DNA of 64,000 nt from Emydura subglobosa. Its lineage: Eukaryota; Chordata; Testudines; Chelidae. Each line of letters opens with the position of its first letter. The stretch's first letter is position 1. The stretch covers positions 79,350,798 through 79,414,797 of the forward strand of contig ML679961.1 of the NCBI GenBank assembly GCA_007922225.1, read 5' to 3'. This document shows, in pieces, positions 1 through 11,714 of this stretch. The notes below the pieces were generated by a model. That model had not been told where the DNA came from and searched no databases. It saw nothing but the letters and a program-made list of their open reading frames with translations. A program made the position numbers and the translations under genes.

Positions 1-1087
1 CTAATTGTCTGTTGATCTACAAACAGTGTTACTGCCAGGCCATTTGGCAAAATGTGTGCAGAAATGTGTGCCATTCTTGTAATGCGAGCTTAAGGGTGGT
101 GAACCAACCACCCACATTTTACTTCAACGCCAGTTTGCGCTACTTTTCAAGTCCAAGTATTACAAAACCTATATCTGCTAATCAGAGCATCCTTCGTTTG
201 GTCATCGAATATGATATTGACACCTTCATTTTCTTAATTTCTGATTTTGGTCTCAATCTCCTTTTTCTTTTTTATAAAGTTTGAAAATTGCCTTGTGTAC
301 CTTTTGGCTTCTCAAAGATCATACTGAATAATGAAGTGACAAGCAGTGTGTTTGATGCAGGAATTATATTTAGATGAAGCTTTTCCGTTAGCAGAGTTAG
401 GGGATCTAGTTGCTCTTTAAATTACCACAGCAGGGGGTTACAGAATGGGTTGTGCAGAAGGAAGTAGTAGTCAAAATTGGACAGTTAGACAATATACATG
501 TGGGAATTGATTGTTACTTATGTGGTTCTCTGACAAGCTCATATTTTATGCAGTTCAAAAACAGAAAAAAAAATGCAGCAGCCATCAGCATTGTGGTAGC
601 TCAATAATAGCTTAAATTAAGAACATCTGACCTGTAAAAACAGTAAAATAGAGAGTAACAAATTAAGGAACAATGTTCTGTAGCAATATTAAAATTTTGA
701 GGAGTAAAATGTTTGTTTCTAAATATCCCAACATTAATATCCCCATTTAAGTGTCGAAGGGATTATCTATCAAGAATCAAATTATCTTGAAATATTTAAC
801 TTGTTTTATTTCAGGTTAGTGGGGGCTTATGCTTGTCTCTCCAGTGTGTGCCGGGCTAATAACGTTGGATGAACTCAGTGCTTCCTATTATTATTATTAT
901 TATTATTTTTCTATAGTGGGAATACCCAAAGTGTGGCTTATCAAGTGCCAAAATGCAATTCATGGCCCCCAATACCTTGAAAATGGAGGTGCTGGCTGCA
1001 GATTAGTTTCCAGCATGTAATGCTCCCTTTTGTACCGAGCACAGACTGCTCAGATAAAGTTGGAGCACTGGAAACCAGAATGTAATT
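1..1087. other. Intergenic, no gene seen
   Basis: AT-rich sequence with only short open frames that have no recognisable protein similarity or splice context. A short TAT microsatellite lies inside it. Nothing else can be supported here. Confidence 0.6.
886..907. repeat. (TAT)n microsatellite
   Basis: About seven consecutive TAT/ATT units followed by a short T run. It is an uninterrupted trinucleotide tract and may vary in length between individuals. Confidence 0.9.
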
Positions 1088-1535
1088 AGAGCTGGTTGGA
1101 AAAATTTTGACTAAACATTTTGGTCAGAATTTGTTGATTCATCAATCTAAATGTTCTGCGGAGAGGAAGCGTCAATGAAACCTGCCAAGTCACCTGCCAT
1201 GTTCCTCAGCAGTCTGCCTAGTGGGTTGGCAGGGAGCCGAGAGTCTGGACGCCTCACTTGCTGCTCCTTGACAGCTTGCTCCTTGATCCTCGGCAGCCTG
1301 CCTGGTAGACTGATGGGAAGCCAAGAACGTGAGAGTCCCAGCTCCCAGGCTTATGCTCCTTGGCAGCCGAGGCTTTCAGAATCCAGGGCTTTGGGGCAGA
1401 TAGACCGCCCTGCAGTCTCAACTAAATTCCCTTCCAAAGAGAATTTCAAATTTTTTGGTTTTCATTCCAAATTGAAACACAGCCTGATTTCAAAATATCT
1501 AAATTCTCTACCGAACACTGCCCAGCTCTACATGA
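1088..1535. repeat. Possible non-autonomous DNA transposon
   Basis: The block opens with AGAGCTGGTTGGAAAAATTTT and closes with CCCAGCTCT, so the outermost 8-9 bases are inverted copies of each other. Both flanks are A/T-rich with AAATTTT-type motifs, and the centre (about 1160-1400) is clearly GC-richer and contains repeated CTCC(T)TGG/GGCAGCC words. This flank-centre contrast suits a short non-autonomous DNA element. A clear target duplication was not found, so the family is unassigned. A similar opening motif recurs at 4316. Confidence 0.4.
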
Positions 1536-3329
1536 AACCCCTGTAGGCCGCACTTCCCTTTTCAAGTTAAGACCTATTGAAATTCGCTCTCTTTTGTGCT
1601 AATCAGGTGCATCCCTCATGATCTTGGAAAGCTGGCAATGTGTCCTTGATGCAGGCAAAGTTTTGTCATCTTAGAAAAATAATAAGATCGTAGGCAGAGA
1701 AATTAGTAGTGGATAAAAGAAAATACAGCTTTCTTTTTTTTATTTTAGTCTGACACACTTCTGTAGCATTTGTACCAAAATGCCTTAGGGAAGAGCACAA
1801 GAGAGAGTGTGAGAAGTTAGCTAGATCATCAGCGATAAGGACAGACTGATATGCCACTTTATGCCACTAAATAGGTTAAATAATGCAAGAATTGAATCCA
1901 TAGTGATATATTCTGTCAGTAATTCAGCCGGTGATATTAAATGGCAGGTAATATGTCAAAATTTCAGTTCACCTTTGTGTTTCTGTTTTCTGAATCTCAC
2001 CTACCTGCACAAAGAAACTTTCTCTTTCCTCTGGTGGGAAGTATCAAATGATCAGGAATGTGGTGGAGTGTTCTACTTTAATAGCATACAGCCACATTAT
2101 GCCTTCAGGTGGAATAATCTAAGACCTGGATCCCTCCAAGTTCTGGGCTCCTTTATGTATTTTCCTTCCTCTTTCTCCTCTCTTCACAAGGCTGGACTAA
2201 CCACTGTGTTAATAATCACTGATGTCTTTCTTTGTGGCCAGTAAGAAACAATTGGGTCTGCAACATAGTTTAGTAAGTTAGGGCTGTAAATCCTAAGAAA
2301 TAAAATTAACCTTCACATTCAAAAAATTAGTCTGTAGCTAAGATGTAGCTTCCACACCACATAATCTAAAATTCCACTGAAAATCTGTTTTAGAGAGCAT
2401 ATTAAGGCCTTGTATTTCTTAGGACAGTACTATTCTTTGTAATCACGGTGACATGGAGTTGGCTACATTCTATTTTTTATTCTGTGCTTAACTGTACTGT
2501 ATGATTTATCAATCTCTTCCCTTAAACTCTGTCTCTAATGGGCATTTGTTTGGCTGCTTGGGTAGGAGGTATAAGAGGCCCTGTTGGGGCAGGACCTCTA
2601 TTTACTGTTCTACTAAAATAAATTTAGGATTAACTGCCCTGCATTTTTGGCCAGTGGTTATTTCCCACCTTCATATTGATTACAGGATTTCTACCTATTT
2701 TGTGGCCAGACTCGATTAACTTGCGAGAAAAAAAATGTTAAGCAGTTACAGTTAACAAGAAGGTTCAGAATTTAACTTAGATGGGCTTCAGTGACTGGAA
2801 AGTGACGTTTTTATTTGCTTTCACTTAACAGTGGTGTCACACTTTCCACAGCAACGTCTCTGTAGTGGATACAAAATCGTATTTGGGGAGCTGGGAGGCT
2901 CTGTTTCTATTAAAAGAACATTTCATATGATCAATGGCACACCTTTTTGGCTAGAGAAAGGGGAGAAATCTCCACTACAATTATGTAGGGTAACAACCTA
3001 ATTTCCATTTACACTTGTCCTGAAATTGGGTGTAGCTTCATCCTCTGAGGCTGCATTTGGGAAGTGTGTGATTTGGGCTGCCCTGTTTAGATAGTCCTAC
3101 TCAGCTACTGGTTTGGGCACCATTGTGGAAGTTCTGTTTGTTTGGGCTGGTGTAGGAGGATTTTGGGAGAGGATAATTTCCTATCTGCTAATTTGGTTTC
3201 TCTATGACTTTCTCTAGAAGCTGGTACAACCTGCTAGGTTTATATTAAATGTAAATCTAGACACTGCCTTGCACACTGTTGTTGCTGTTGTATGCTAAAC
3301 ACACACAACTTCATAACTGTTTGGGACTA
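1536..3329. other. Intergenic, no gene seen
   Basis: AT-rich DNA with many stops on both strands. The longest open frame (127 codons near 1861) has no recognisable domain, no codon bias that I can see and no exon borders, so it is not called as a gene. Confidence 0.55.
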
Positions 3330-3690
3330 GATTGTATTATTCAGGCATATCCCAGAGTAAGGGATGGTGCAGAGCTGCACTGTCCCACTGGCTGACAGTC
3401 TTTGCTGGGAGATGCTGCTGTTACAGCATTTCACATGGTGCTTCAGAACAGTTAGCCGGCTCCACCAGTTGGTGCTCACTTTATGGTGCTGTGCCTGAGT
3501 GCAGCTCTGTGTGATTATTACATAGTCTATACAAGGAAGGAGGAAAAGGCTGTTTATGACCCACACCCGACTGTACATCTGTGTAAGGGTCAGACAGGAT
3601 CTGACCATTATATTGTAAGTTGTTTGAGGCATGGACCATGTACTATTTGTACAGCAAGGTGCCTATAAAATGCTTTTGGCTCCTGAAAAG
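3330..3690 (+). repeat. SINE-like interspersed repeat
   Basis: The 3' part (about 3580-3690) carries a GTAAG-TTG-GAGGCATGGACCATGT phrase followed by TTTGTACAGCAAGGTGCCTATAAAATGC. That matches the tail style of short interspersed repeats that are frequent in turtle and crocodilian DNA. The family name cannot be given from sequence reading alone. The 5' limit is approximate. Confidence 0.45.
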
Positions 3691-3724
3691 TAATTATAAG
3701 GAATCTGCAATGCTCACCACTGTC

Positions 3725-4165
3725 ACATATTAGTATACTGTGACTTGTTAGATAACCAACCCAAGGGTGACAGCCAGCAAACTCCTATGATGCAGTCATG
3801 GTACTTTGTTCTACCAGCTGGAAGAAAGGATGTCAGAGCTGCTATAGGAGAACTGAAACACGACAGGTGGCCTGTCCATTTCAGGGCCTGGGAGCAGCCA
3901 GCCCTATTAACTAATCAGATGCAGCTGAGAAGGCAACAGGTGTTTCCTATAAAGAGCTGGAGGAAGGAGGCTAGGGATTGGTAGTGAAGAGAGTGTTAGA
4001 GAAGCTGCTAGATGGAACAGTCTCCCGCACAGTCTCTGAAGAAGGAAGACAACAGGTGGGAAGCCCTGGGAGTGGTGGCTAGGCAGAAAAGCAAAACTTC
4101 CAGCTGGGTCTTTCTTTTGTGGGTGCCTTGGTTGTTTGGACAATAAACAGAGCCCCAAGGCAAGG
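3725..4165 (+). repeat. Possible solo LTR
   Basis: The block is GC-richer than its surroundings. It has a TATA-like CCTATAAAGAGCTGG near 3948, an R/U5-like stretch, and an AATAAA signal near 4142 about 190 bases downstream. TATA box then polyadenylation signal at that spacing is how an LTR is organised. No paired LTR, primer site or clean TG...CA borders were found, so a solo LTR is only a candidate and the borders are rough. Confidence 0.35.
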
Positions 4166-4315
4166 GATAAAGACTAATTTGGGTGTGAATGATTATTCCC
4201 CAGGCTGGTGAGGAAGAAAGGTTGCCTGTTTACAAGGACATTGGCTAAACCAATTAAAAGTCGGGAATTGTACCATTCCAATCGCTCACTTCTCTGCCAT
4301 TAACCAGGATGCCAT

Positions 4316-4480
4316 TTAGAGCTGATTGGAAAACGGAAATATTTTGGGAAAATTTGCACACAAATTTTCATTGTTTTTAATTATATTTACATGGTAGTGC
4401 CCAGGGGCTGACTGAGAATGGGACCTCATTGTGTGAGGCACAAATACAAGGTATAGGTAGTCTATGCCTGAAGAGCTTAT
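4316..4480. repeat. Two abutting repeat fragments
   Basis: The first part (4316-4385) repeats the AGAGCTG-TTGGAAAA opening and AAATTTT-rich style of the 1088-1535 element. The second part (4390-4480) has GTAGTGCCCAGGGGC ... GGGACCTCATTGTG ... AAGAGCTTATAATCTAAAT, the body of a short interspersed repeat common in sauropsids. Families are not named. Confidence 0.4.
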
Positions 4481-4630
4481 AATCTAAATAGGTAAGTCAG
4501 GCACAGTGTGAGGGAAGCAGAGTGAACAACAGGATGGTGGCAATCATCAGGTTAGTTCCACAATTTTTTTCTCTTTTGATGGAGATTGTCTGTGAGGGAG
4601 TTTAATTAGGAGGGGATTAACTAAACAAAA

Positions 4631-4693
4631 TGAACAGGAAAGAGAGAGGAAACACTGAACAGGAAAGAGAGAGGGAACACTGAACAGAAGAGG
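4631..4693. repeat. 25-bp tandem repeat, about 2.4 copies
   Basis: The 25-base unit TGAACAGGAAAGAGAGAGGAA plus ACAC occurs at 4631-4655 and again at 4656-4680 with one change, then a partial copy follows. The unit is purine-rich on the plus strand. Confidence 0.85.
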
Positions 4694-5245
4694 CGAGGAC
4701 GATGAAACAGGAGGAGGGTAATAGGCATTGGTGTTGGGCGAAGTTGGGTGAAAAGAGTGAGGCAAACAGCCAATCAGCTCAGGGCAGAGATGCTAGAGAA
4801 AGCTCTCTGGCACCAGCAGTGTCCAAAGGTCCCTGCTTTGGCAGCTTCTGCATTTGTTCCTGCAGTTGGTGTCTCTGTCTGGCTTCTCCTCCCTGCAGTT
4901 TTTCCCTCAGATCATGTGCTGGTGGAAGGAGAAGCACTTCTGGGTTCTATTGTCCTCATAGCAGGGCGTCTCCCCTAGAAAGTTTTGGGTCTCTGGGGTA
5001 CGGGAGGGGAGGAGTGGTTCTATTTTGCCTCCTCCCCAAGCACAACAGTCCCTGCTATGGCAGTTTCTACCAGCTGGAGTGTTTTTTGTTTACATTTCTG
5101 AGTGGCTGAACTGTCAGGTGAGATGGTGGTTTTTGTGTGTGGACATCTGTACATTCAGAAATGTACTGAGACCAACTCAGTTCAGATAAACTCCCAAATA
5201 GTCATTCCATGATTCCGACTTTGAAACTCTCCGGTAGTTTTATAC
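4694..5245. other. GC-richer intergenic block
   Basis: GC content is visibly higher than in the neighbours. Two overlapping open frames of 135 and 76 codons start near 4702 and 4748. They contain Cys/Ser-rich low-complexity stretches with no recognisable domain and no splice signals that make sense. It may be another decayed repeat. I see no supportable gene. Confidence 0.35.
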
Positions 5246-5249
5246 TGAC

Positions 5250-5445
5250 AAGTAGAGGCCCCGCACAGATACAAAATTTGTATCTGCATCCAAGCTGCAA
5301 AAATGATCTGAGGATATAAATCAGATATCTGTGGATTTGCAGGGCTTTAAATATAAAATTTGGATCGGCATCCATCCGCAATCCACAAAAATGATTCGTG
5401 GAAATCAGCGGATATCTGTGAATTTGCAGGGCTCTACTGACAAAC
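5250..5445. repeat. Tandem pair of about 90-bp units, self-complementary
   Basis: Two related units lie head to tail. Each runs from (A/T)ATAAAATTTG/ACAAAATTTGT through a GCATCC...GCAA phrase and a TCAG(A/C)...GATATCTGTG block to ATTTGCAGGGCT. Within a unit, words such as GATACAAAATTTGTATC and GGATATCTG/CAGATATC are palindromic. This fits a fold-back, hAT-like MITE style. Family not identified. Confidence 0.55.
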
Positions 5446-6689
5446 CAGATATGAAAGGTTCCATAGCCAGTTAACAATTTCCTGTGCCTTTCGCATCCTA
5501 GGACTCTCATTTGGACTTGAAATGCTCCAATGTTTTTTCATATGTTTCTGTACCAGTTTTTACCTCTTGTAAGTGTACTTCCTTACTTCATTACATTACT
5601 GTGCTGTAGTTATTTTCTACTGCAAACGATGTAAAAATAAATGTTTCAGTTGAAGCAGATCCAGAGTAAATGTAGATTGTAGCACCTGTGTTTTATAATA
5701 CACTAATAATAACCGAGAGTGAAACCAAGATTTAAAAAAAATTACTGGTGATTTTGAGTGTCTCATTTTGTGGGCTCTGCATTTTCTGTAAATTGGACTC
5801 CTTTTAAGGCATCTCAAATGGGGTTCCCTATAAACTGATGCATGCATAATTACTAGTCCCTTTTGAAAATCTTGGCTTGAATATATTTATGTGGCTTTTT
5901 TAAAAAAAAAGTCTAGAATGGTAACATCATGCACATTAGCCACATTTGTATTTATAAACTGGGAAATGTAGATTCTTTCAGTAATTGCTAGGCTCTGGTT
6001 GTAATTTGCTTAAAAATTGAAAAATTAATGTACTGGAACAACTTTGAAAGGCCCATAAATAAAGAGCTGAGGACCACAAGCTTGAAATGTATCTGAGGTT
6101 ATATTAATTATGATTAATTACTTCTCCTAAAGGTTTGTTAGAAGCCTGTTTGCAACCATGAACAATAATGGGGTAAAAGGGCCTTAGTGTAACTGAGAAT
6201 CAGGTCCTAGATGTTCTGTAAGCCATTGTAATTTATTTTTATTATAATGGACCGCCAGGTCTGCTATAGTTAAGGTATAGATCACCTTTCAGTTTACAGC
6301 TTGACTCTAAGTGCTCTAAAATCCACATGGTTACTCAGATTGCCTTGAAATTTGGTGTTAAGTTATGTAGCTGTGGTTCTGGGTAAGTTCCTTAAAGCAA
6401 CTTATTTAAAAAATAAAAAATCGAAAGTTAGTGCTAGATATTTTGCCCAAACAATTTAAAATCATTTCTACAGTGGAGTGATATTACAGCAGTATACCAA
6501 CTCTGGAAAGGGACCTAGGTATCATCGTAAATAGCTCCATGATGTTCACTGCTCAGTGGGCAACTGTGGTGAAAATCATAAACAAGAGGCATAAGGAATG
6601 GGACATGACTAATACTGTAATATGGAGAATATTATAATGCCTTTATGTAAATCGGTGGTGCAGTGGCCTCATCTGAAAAATAATGTGCA
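5446..6689. other. Intergenic, no gene seen
   Basis: AT-rich sequence, stops in every frame, no recognised repeat or signal. Confidence 0.55.
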
Positions 6690-7790
6690 TTGCTGATCAC
6701 TGATGCTTCTTGAGGATACCCCAGGTTGTTAGGCACCTTGCTGCCCCCTGCCTTTAGTGTGAGCAAGCGTCATCTATGCCTGCTCTGGGTCAGCTTCCTG
6801 ACTCCTCTGGTCATGATTAATACAAGCACTCCCTTCTAGGCCTAGGCTCACCCCGCTCTCTCTGTAGGTTAGTGAGAGGCCCACTTCAACTCTGGACCTC
6901 TCTGAGTGTCTCTCTGATGTGTCTGGCCCTTGCTCTATGGATGGACACTCAGAGTATTCCCAGATGTGCAGTTTCCAAACAAGGGGCACACCCCAGCTTA
7001 CCAGTCACATCTCAGAGCACTGCTCTGCTCCACACCCAGCACCTAGGTATGTTTATAGTGAAAACAAGTAAAAGTTAATTTAACAAAGAACAGAAATTCC
7101 AGGGGTAGCAAGTAGAAGTATGGGAAACAAATGGTTACATATAAAATAAAATCATAACACACATTCTAGAACTTAGATTTATTTAACTAGATACTTTTGT
7201 GTCTTTTAGAGCAATGATCACACAAAGTCCTTCCAGAGTTTTACAGTGAAGCTTGACTGTGATCTTCCAGTCATGACACAAACCACAGTGTCCACTTACA
7301 TCCTTGCTGAAAGATGCCAGGTGTCTCTTGGTACCTCAGATTTATCAGGATAGTCCTTTGTTCTTCTTCATAACTAGGACAGCCCCTGCTGATTGATTGT
7401 TTTTTCCTCTGGCTTTCCTCTCTTGTTGATTTTTTCAATCTTTTGATTTGCATAAATATGCAAATAGATCACCCTCGTGGAGTGGACAATACACAATGAC
7501 CCTACAGGGCAATAAATGTCCGTTATCTCCTGCCTGAAAGGAACCTGTCCGAGACATGTCACCTCATGGTTACCTGCCTTAAGAACATAATTTTCAGTAT
7601 GGCCACACAAATCCTTAAATATTATCAGTACATATATTTTTGTAATAATTATGATGATCAATGGGGCTACTGGCTATTGTTAGAGACCTCAAATGTTACC
7701 CTTTGGTGAATTATTATGGATATATCTGACTCAGGAGATCCCTGTAAAATTCTATGTGCCCCCTGTGCCCTCTGCCAGTTGGCACCAAGA
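6690..7790. repeat. Probable long interspersed repeat, family unknown
   Basis: This is a compositionally distinct stretch. A GC-richer start (6690-7050) with CTGCCCCCTGC passes into an A-rich stretch with AAGTAAAAGTTAATTTAACAAAG near 7070, then an AT-rich body. The style resembles turtle retroelement LTR or UTR sequence (likely in reverse orientation), but no coding remnant, TATA/poly(A) pair or clean borders were established. Treat it as a candidate repeat. Confidence 0.35.
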
Positions 7791-7799
7791 AGTCCCTGG

Positions 7800-8518
7800 A
7801 TCACAGTCCCTCCATCTCAGAAAGGATATTGCTGACCAAAAGGGTTCAGAGAACGGTGGCAAGAATGGATGGACCTTCCGCTATGGCAATTCCTGTATAC
7901 CCAAATTAGTACAGACTAGATACTTCTCTGTGAGTACCTTTTTCTATTCATGTAAAATCACTTATTGATGAGCATGTGAATTCTTGATTAAAACTGGCTA
8001 CAACAAATGAATTCAGAGCATTCTCTAAATACAAATTGCTCACTCATCTCTCTAAGAGCAAAATACTGCAGGAAAAATAGATTTATTTGACGACCAGAAA
8101 GATGTTGAAAAAAATTACTTAATGCAAATGAAACCAGAAAATGTGACTTCATGAATAAGAAATAAGCAAAAGCTTAAACTTCCCATAGGCAGTATCATAC
8201 ACTTTGAAATTAATTGCACTATTCATGGAAACACTAGTACTTCTTTGTCAGGAATATCATGCATAAATATAAAACTTTTTCCCTAGTTTAATTGTGGTGA
8301 TGGGGGGGAAAGAGGAAACATGTTTCAATTTTATTTTGGCTGTATGTTTAAAATAGAGTCAGTATTACTTGCAAAGATACTGTATTCTAAGGAAGCACAG
8401 TCACAATGTGTAGGATTACCAGGGATAGCAGCAGCAGCAGAAAAAAATTAAAAAGGCAACACGGAATGCACAGTATTATAACAGTCCGTGCGTGTGGTGT
8501 CATTAGAGGGAGTGTATC
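7800..8518. other. Intergenic; possible CR1 scrap at the start
   Basis: At 7815-7862 the words AAAGGATATTGCTGA and GGTTCAGAGAACGGTGGCAAGAATG resemble the C-terminal part of CR1 ORF2, with a shifted frame. The similarity is short. The remainder is AT-rich and unassigned. Confidence 0.3.
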
Positions 8519-8636
8519 TAGTGTTAAGAGTAGGCAACTGGGAGTCAGGACTTCTGGTTTCTGTTCTTGGTTCTACTCTATAATTTGCACAAGTCATTTA
8601 ATTTTGCTGTGACTCAGTTTACCCATCTGTGAAAAT
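8519..8636 (+). repeat. MIR/CORE-like SINE, 5' part
   Basis: The order AGTGTTAAGAG, GGGAGTCAGGACTTCTGGTTTCTGTTC, TTTGCACAAGTCATTTAATT and CTCAGTTTACCCATCTGTGAAAAT follows the core of MIR-type tRNA-derived SINEs (a Pol III-transcribed, LINE2-mobilised family). The element stops at the GTGAAAAT word and resumes at 8968. Confidence 0.65.
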
Positions 8637-8967
8637 CAGCATATTTATCTATGTATGTATTAAATCCAGCATATCTAATCTTCATATGTGGCATGCATTA
8701 CCACAGTATGAGTGGCAGTTTAACGATATGACTAGTGTATTCACATACCTCTGTTGGATTGAATCAGAAATGAAGTGTACACTGTAAACTAGAATGAAAA
8801 TATGTGCCATCCATCGTGTACTACTAATGCAGATTCGCCTTTTAAGGCAACTAGTAGGGGGCTGTGCATCAAGAGCAGAAGGATCTGAGGTCTATCCATG
8901 CTGTTGTCATGAAGATACACATGCCCATGGGTGTACAGTGAGTAACTATAGTGAGTAACAACTGTGC
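8637..8967. other. 331-bp insertion inside a MIR-like SINE
   Basis: This stretch separates the two halves of one MIR-like element and so must be a later insertion or a rearrangement. It is AT-rich with no identified ends. No clear target duplication or terminal repeat was seen. Confidence 0.45.
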
Positions 8968-9060
8968 TATAATACCTCCTCAAAGGGGTGTTCTGAGGAT
9001 TAATGTTTATGAATTACTTTGCTATATTGAGATGAAAGGTGCTCTATAAAAGCAAAGTTA
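8968..9060 (+). repeat. MIR/CORE-like SINE, 3' part
   Basis: TAATACCTCCTCAAAGGGGTGTTCTGAGGATTAATG, then AGATGAAAGGTGCTCTATAAAAGCAAAGTTA, is the expected continuation of the 8519-8636 half on the same strand. The tail word is the LINE-related 3' end of this SINE group. Confidence 0.65.
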
Positions 9061-10775
9061 TGTGTATGTTGTGTGCAGAAGGCTAATGTTCTGTTCAAAT
9101 GTCCAGATAACGTGCAAAGGACTTTGCTGACATCCTGATGAGAAATAAAAACCTAGATGCCAAAATATTCAGCTTTCAAAATTTCCTTTCTGATCATTTT
9201 AGTTTACCTATTTTTTCTCTATCTTAACTGAATCTGGGTCCAACCCTGCTCCATTGAAGTCATGGCAAAACTCCAGTTTTTGCTTGGAAAACATTGTGCC
9301 TTTGATAGGCTTATTTTTAGCTTATTTTCACTACACTGTTCCCCATGGAAACATGGGTCTTCATTTTTCTACATGTAGTTCCTATTAGTGTTAATCGGAA
9401 AATTCTTCTGTAAATCAATATTAGGCTACAACGTAAGGCTAGATCCCTCTAGTCACTAGTCTATGATATGATGGGGTTTCTGCCATTTATTGTTAGCTGC
9501 AAACACCTATGGTATTTCAGTTTGTGCAAGTTGATGCACCAAACAGTGAATGCATTTCCTGCCCCTTGAGGGGTTCCTAGTTTGAGGGCATAGGAGAAAG
9601 CCAGATACAAGTAAAACTTACATCATTGGGCCTTACTGGATTAATAGCTGGGCTGGAAGCATGATTATATTGCACAATGAGCAGTGACGGCATTATGTAA
9701 CTGGCAGTGCCTTGAGGCAACCTGGACAAATCTAGAGGAGGAAGAGGAATGGAAAAAAAGGTAATGTCTGTTGAGAACATGAGAGAGTATCTAGCTTTAC
9801 TATGCCATAGACCTTTACAGTTTGCCAATTTAGTGCAAACTAGGTTTAACAGAGTTAGTCTCGCAAAAGTAGGAGTGGGGAGAAAGGATATTATAACTGG
9901 AATAAAAATTCCTTAATCTGTGTTACAAGTGATTTTTATCAACACCTGGATGTGTGTATATTTTATGTTGACTGGATACAGTGTAGTTACAGTAGTGTTG
10001 CTATGGTAACTGAAAGTGACAGCTGTTGTCTTGTGTTCCCCAGAGGCATTGTATGGTAATGATGGTCATTCCCCTTGAGGGATTGGCTGGTATTAAAAAC
10101 CTGAAAATAAATTAACAGGTAGTGTATAAAAATCCATTCTGATTATCAGTAATTAACCAGATCTTAATAGGTTTTTAATGAGAAATAGCCAATTTTGTAT
10201 GAAAATGCATCCTTGTACACAGTGGGTTTAAATGAACATTGTATTTGTTATAAGTAAAATGAAAAACCTTTAAATTTCACTGTGCTAATTCTTCGCTTAA
10301 TCTAGAGTACCCAACCCTGATGCAGGGGTTTGCTGTTTATTGCTGCATTATAGTATACTAGTATCTTGTCTGTACTGCCAACCTTAGGCATTCAAAAAAC
10401 AAGTTGGGCCCTCTATTTAAAAAAAAAAAAATGTTCTGAACATTTAGGGCACACTTGTGTTTTCAAGCTTTTCTCCAAAACCAGGAGGGTAGGAACTTAA
10501 AAACAAAAACAAAATCTTTGATTCTCACACAATCTCTTGATTCCAGCAGCTATGGCTTCAAGAAAACAACAAATATCACAAGACTTGCAATAAAATCAGA
10601 AGATCTGACAATAATGTCTCTTAGGTATCTGGTTGTGTGCTCTGTCTACTGGGAACTCGGAGGCAAGTGCTGCAGGCATTCCAAGTTCTAGGCGTCAGAG
10701 AATCTAGCCTTTACTGAGTTCCTATTAAACATTCCTGAACTTGGAATCGGTATCAGGACTCTTTTAGTAAGGCTG
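9061..10775. other. Intergenic, no gene seen
   Basis: AT-rich unassigned DNA. A short stretch near 9235-9285 (GGGTCCAACCCTGCTCCATTGAAGTCATGG) is the kind of phrase found in the fold-back repeats described below. The RFX-like site at 9997 is listed separately. Confidence 0.5.
9997..10010 (+). promoter_or_regulatory. RFX X-box-like motif
   Basis: GTTGCTATGGTAAC is an imperfect palindrome that fits the X-box bound by RFX-family transcription factors (two half-sites GTTGC and GTAAC around a 4-base centre). Motif identity is visible. Any regulatory role is inference because no promoter or gene is recognised next to it. Confidence 0.45.
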
Positions 10776-10779
10776 GCAG

Positions 10780-11290
10780 AAAATACAGGTTGCACATACC
10801 CTAGGCACAATGACTTGATCAACAAAAACAAAATAATGTCCCTAATTCAGCCTCTGGGGATTGTCCAAAAGTAACATCTCTTGGGAGTCTTCACATCTAG
10901 TGCCTGGGTTCCCCTTCTTGTCATTCATTCTCTAAAATTCATTCTCTTAATTTCCCACCATCTAGAGTTCAGTTCCACATTCTGTGGTCTCTTTGGGGGC
11001 CCCTCTAGTCCTTCAGACACTAGTCACACCTTGCTTTCTGCTTGTTTGCAGCTGTCTTCCGCCCTGTGGAGGCCTACCCTCTGAAGCCAGATCCCAGGTG
11101 GCTGCCTCCAGTCTTCTCCTCCATCCTCATTCTCCAGATGACTTGGAGTTGGATGTATTTCTTCTGCTTTCAGCATGTCACTAACTTTTCCGTTAGGCAA
11201 AATGGAACCTGCTACTGGCTGGCTCCTGAAAGGGGTAACACAGTGCTCTCTGTTTTCCTCCAGATCATCCTTGGAGGGAGGAATTCTTAG
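10780..11290. other. GC-richer block, unassigned
   Basis: A C/T-rich patch holds three overlapping open frames of 66-82 codons on the plus strand (10881-11290). None shows a recognisable domain. The composition and the sharp contrast to the flanks suggest a repeat, possibly LTR-derived, but I cannot name it. Confidence 0.35.
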
Positions 11291-11369
11291 TAATGAGCAA
11301 GCCTACTTTATTACAATATTAAATTCAGGATAAAAATAGATTTTTAGATTTAAATCTTCAAATTGCAAA

Positions 11370-11430
11370 TAGGGGACCTGATCCTGCAAATGCTTGCTTG
11401 CATTGACTTTTGTGTGACTCCTCATGAATA
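11370..11430. repeat. Short repeat scrap
   Basis: GGGGACCTGATCCTGCAAATGCTTGCTTGCATTGACTT followed by an ACTCCTCATGAAT phrase belongs to a recurring word set seen also near 19605, 47670 and 58135 in this window. The recurrence supports an old dispersed repeat. Confidence 0.45.
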
Positions 11431-11714
11431 AAGATACTTGTGTATAAATTTCTGAAGGCTGAAACCCATAATACTTATCCTTTGTAACTTCCTCTGTCAA
11501 AACTGATAGTTGGCAGTGAAAGAACAATAATTATTAGTTTCAATTACTGTCTTCTGCACACTTCTGTGTGCAGTCTCTGTCAGCTATCTCCCTTACAAAG
11601 CTGGGTCTTACTTAATATTTGTTAGAAGTCTTTGAAGTCTTTGACTGAAAGAAAGGTGATATAGAAGTTCAAAATATCCTTTTCTTTTGAGACTTTCTGA
11701 TATCTATAGAAGAG

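Noticed and set aside
1861..2244. 127-codon plus-strand open frame as a gene
   Set aside because: No domain, no codon bias or splice context; length is plausible by chance in 64 kb.
4702..5109. 135-codon plus-strand frame as a small secreted protein (Cys-rich)
   Set aside because: Cys/Ser-rich composition reflects CT-rich DNA, a second frame overlaps it, and no signal peptide followed by a coherent domain is seen.
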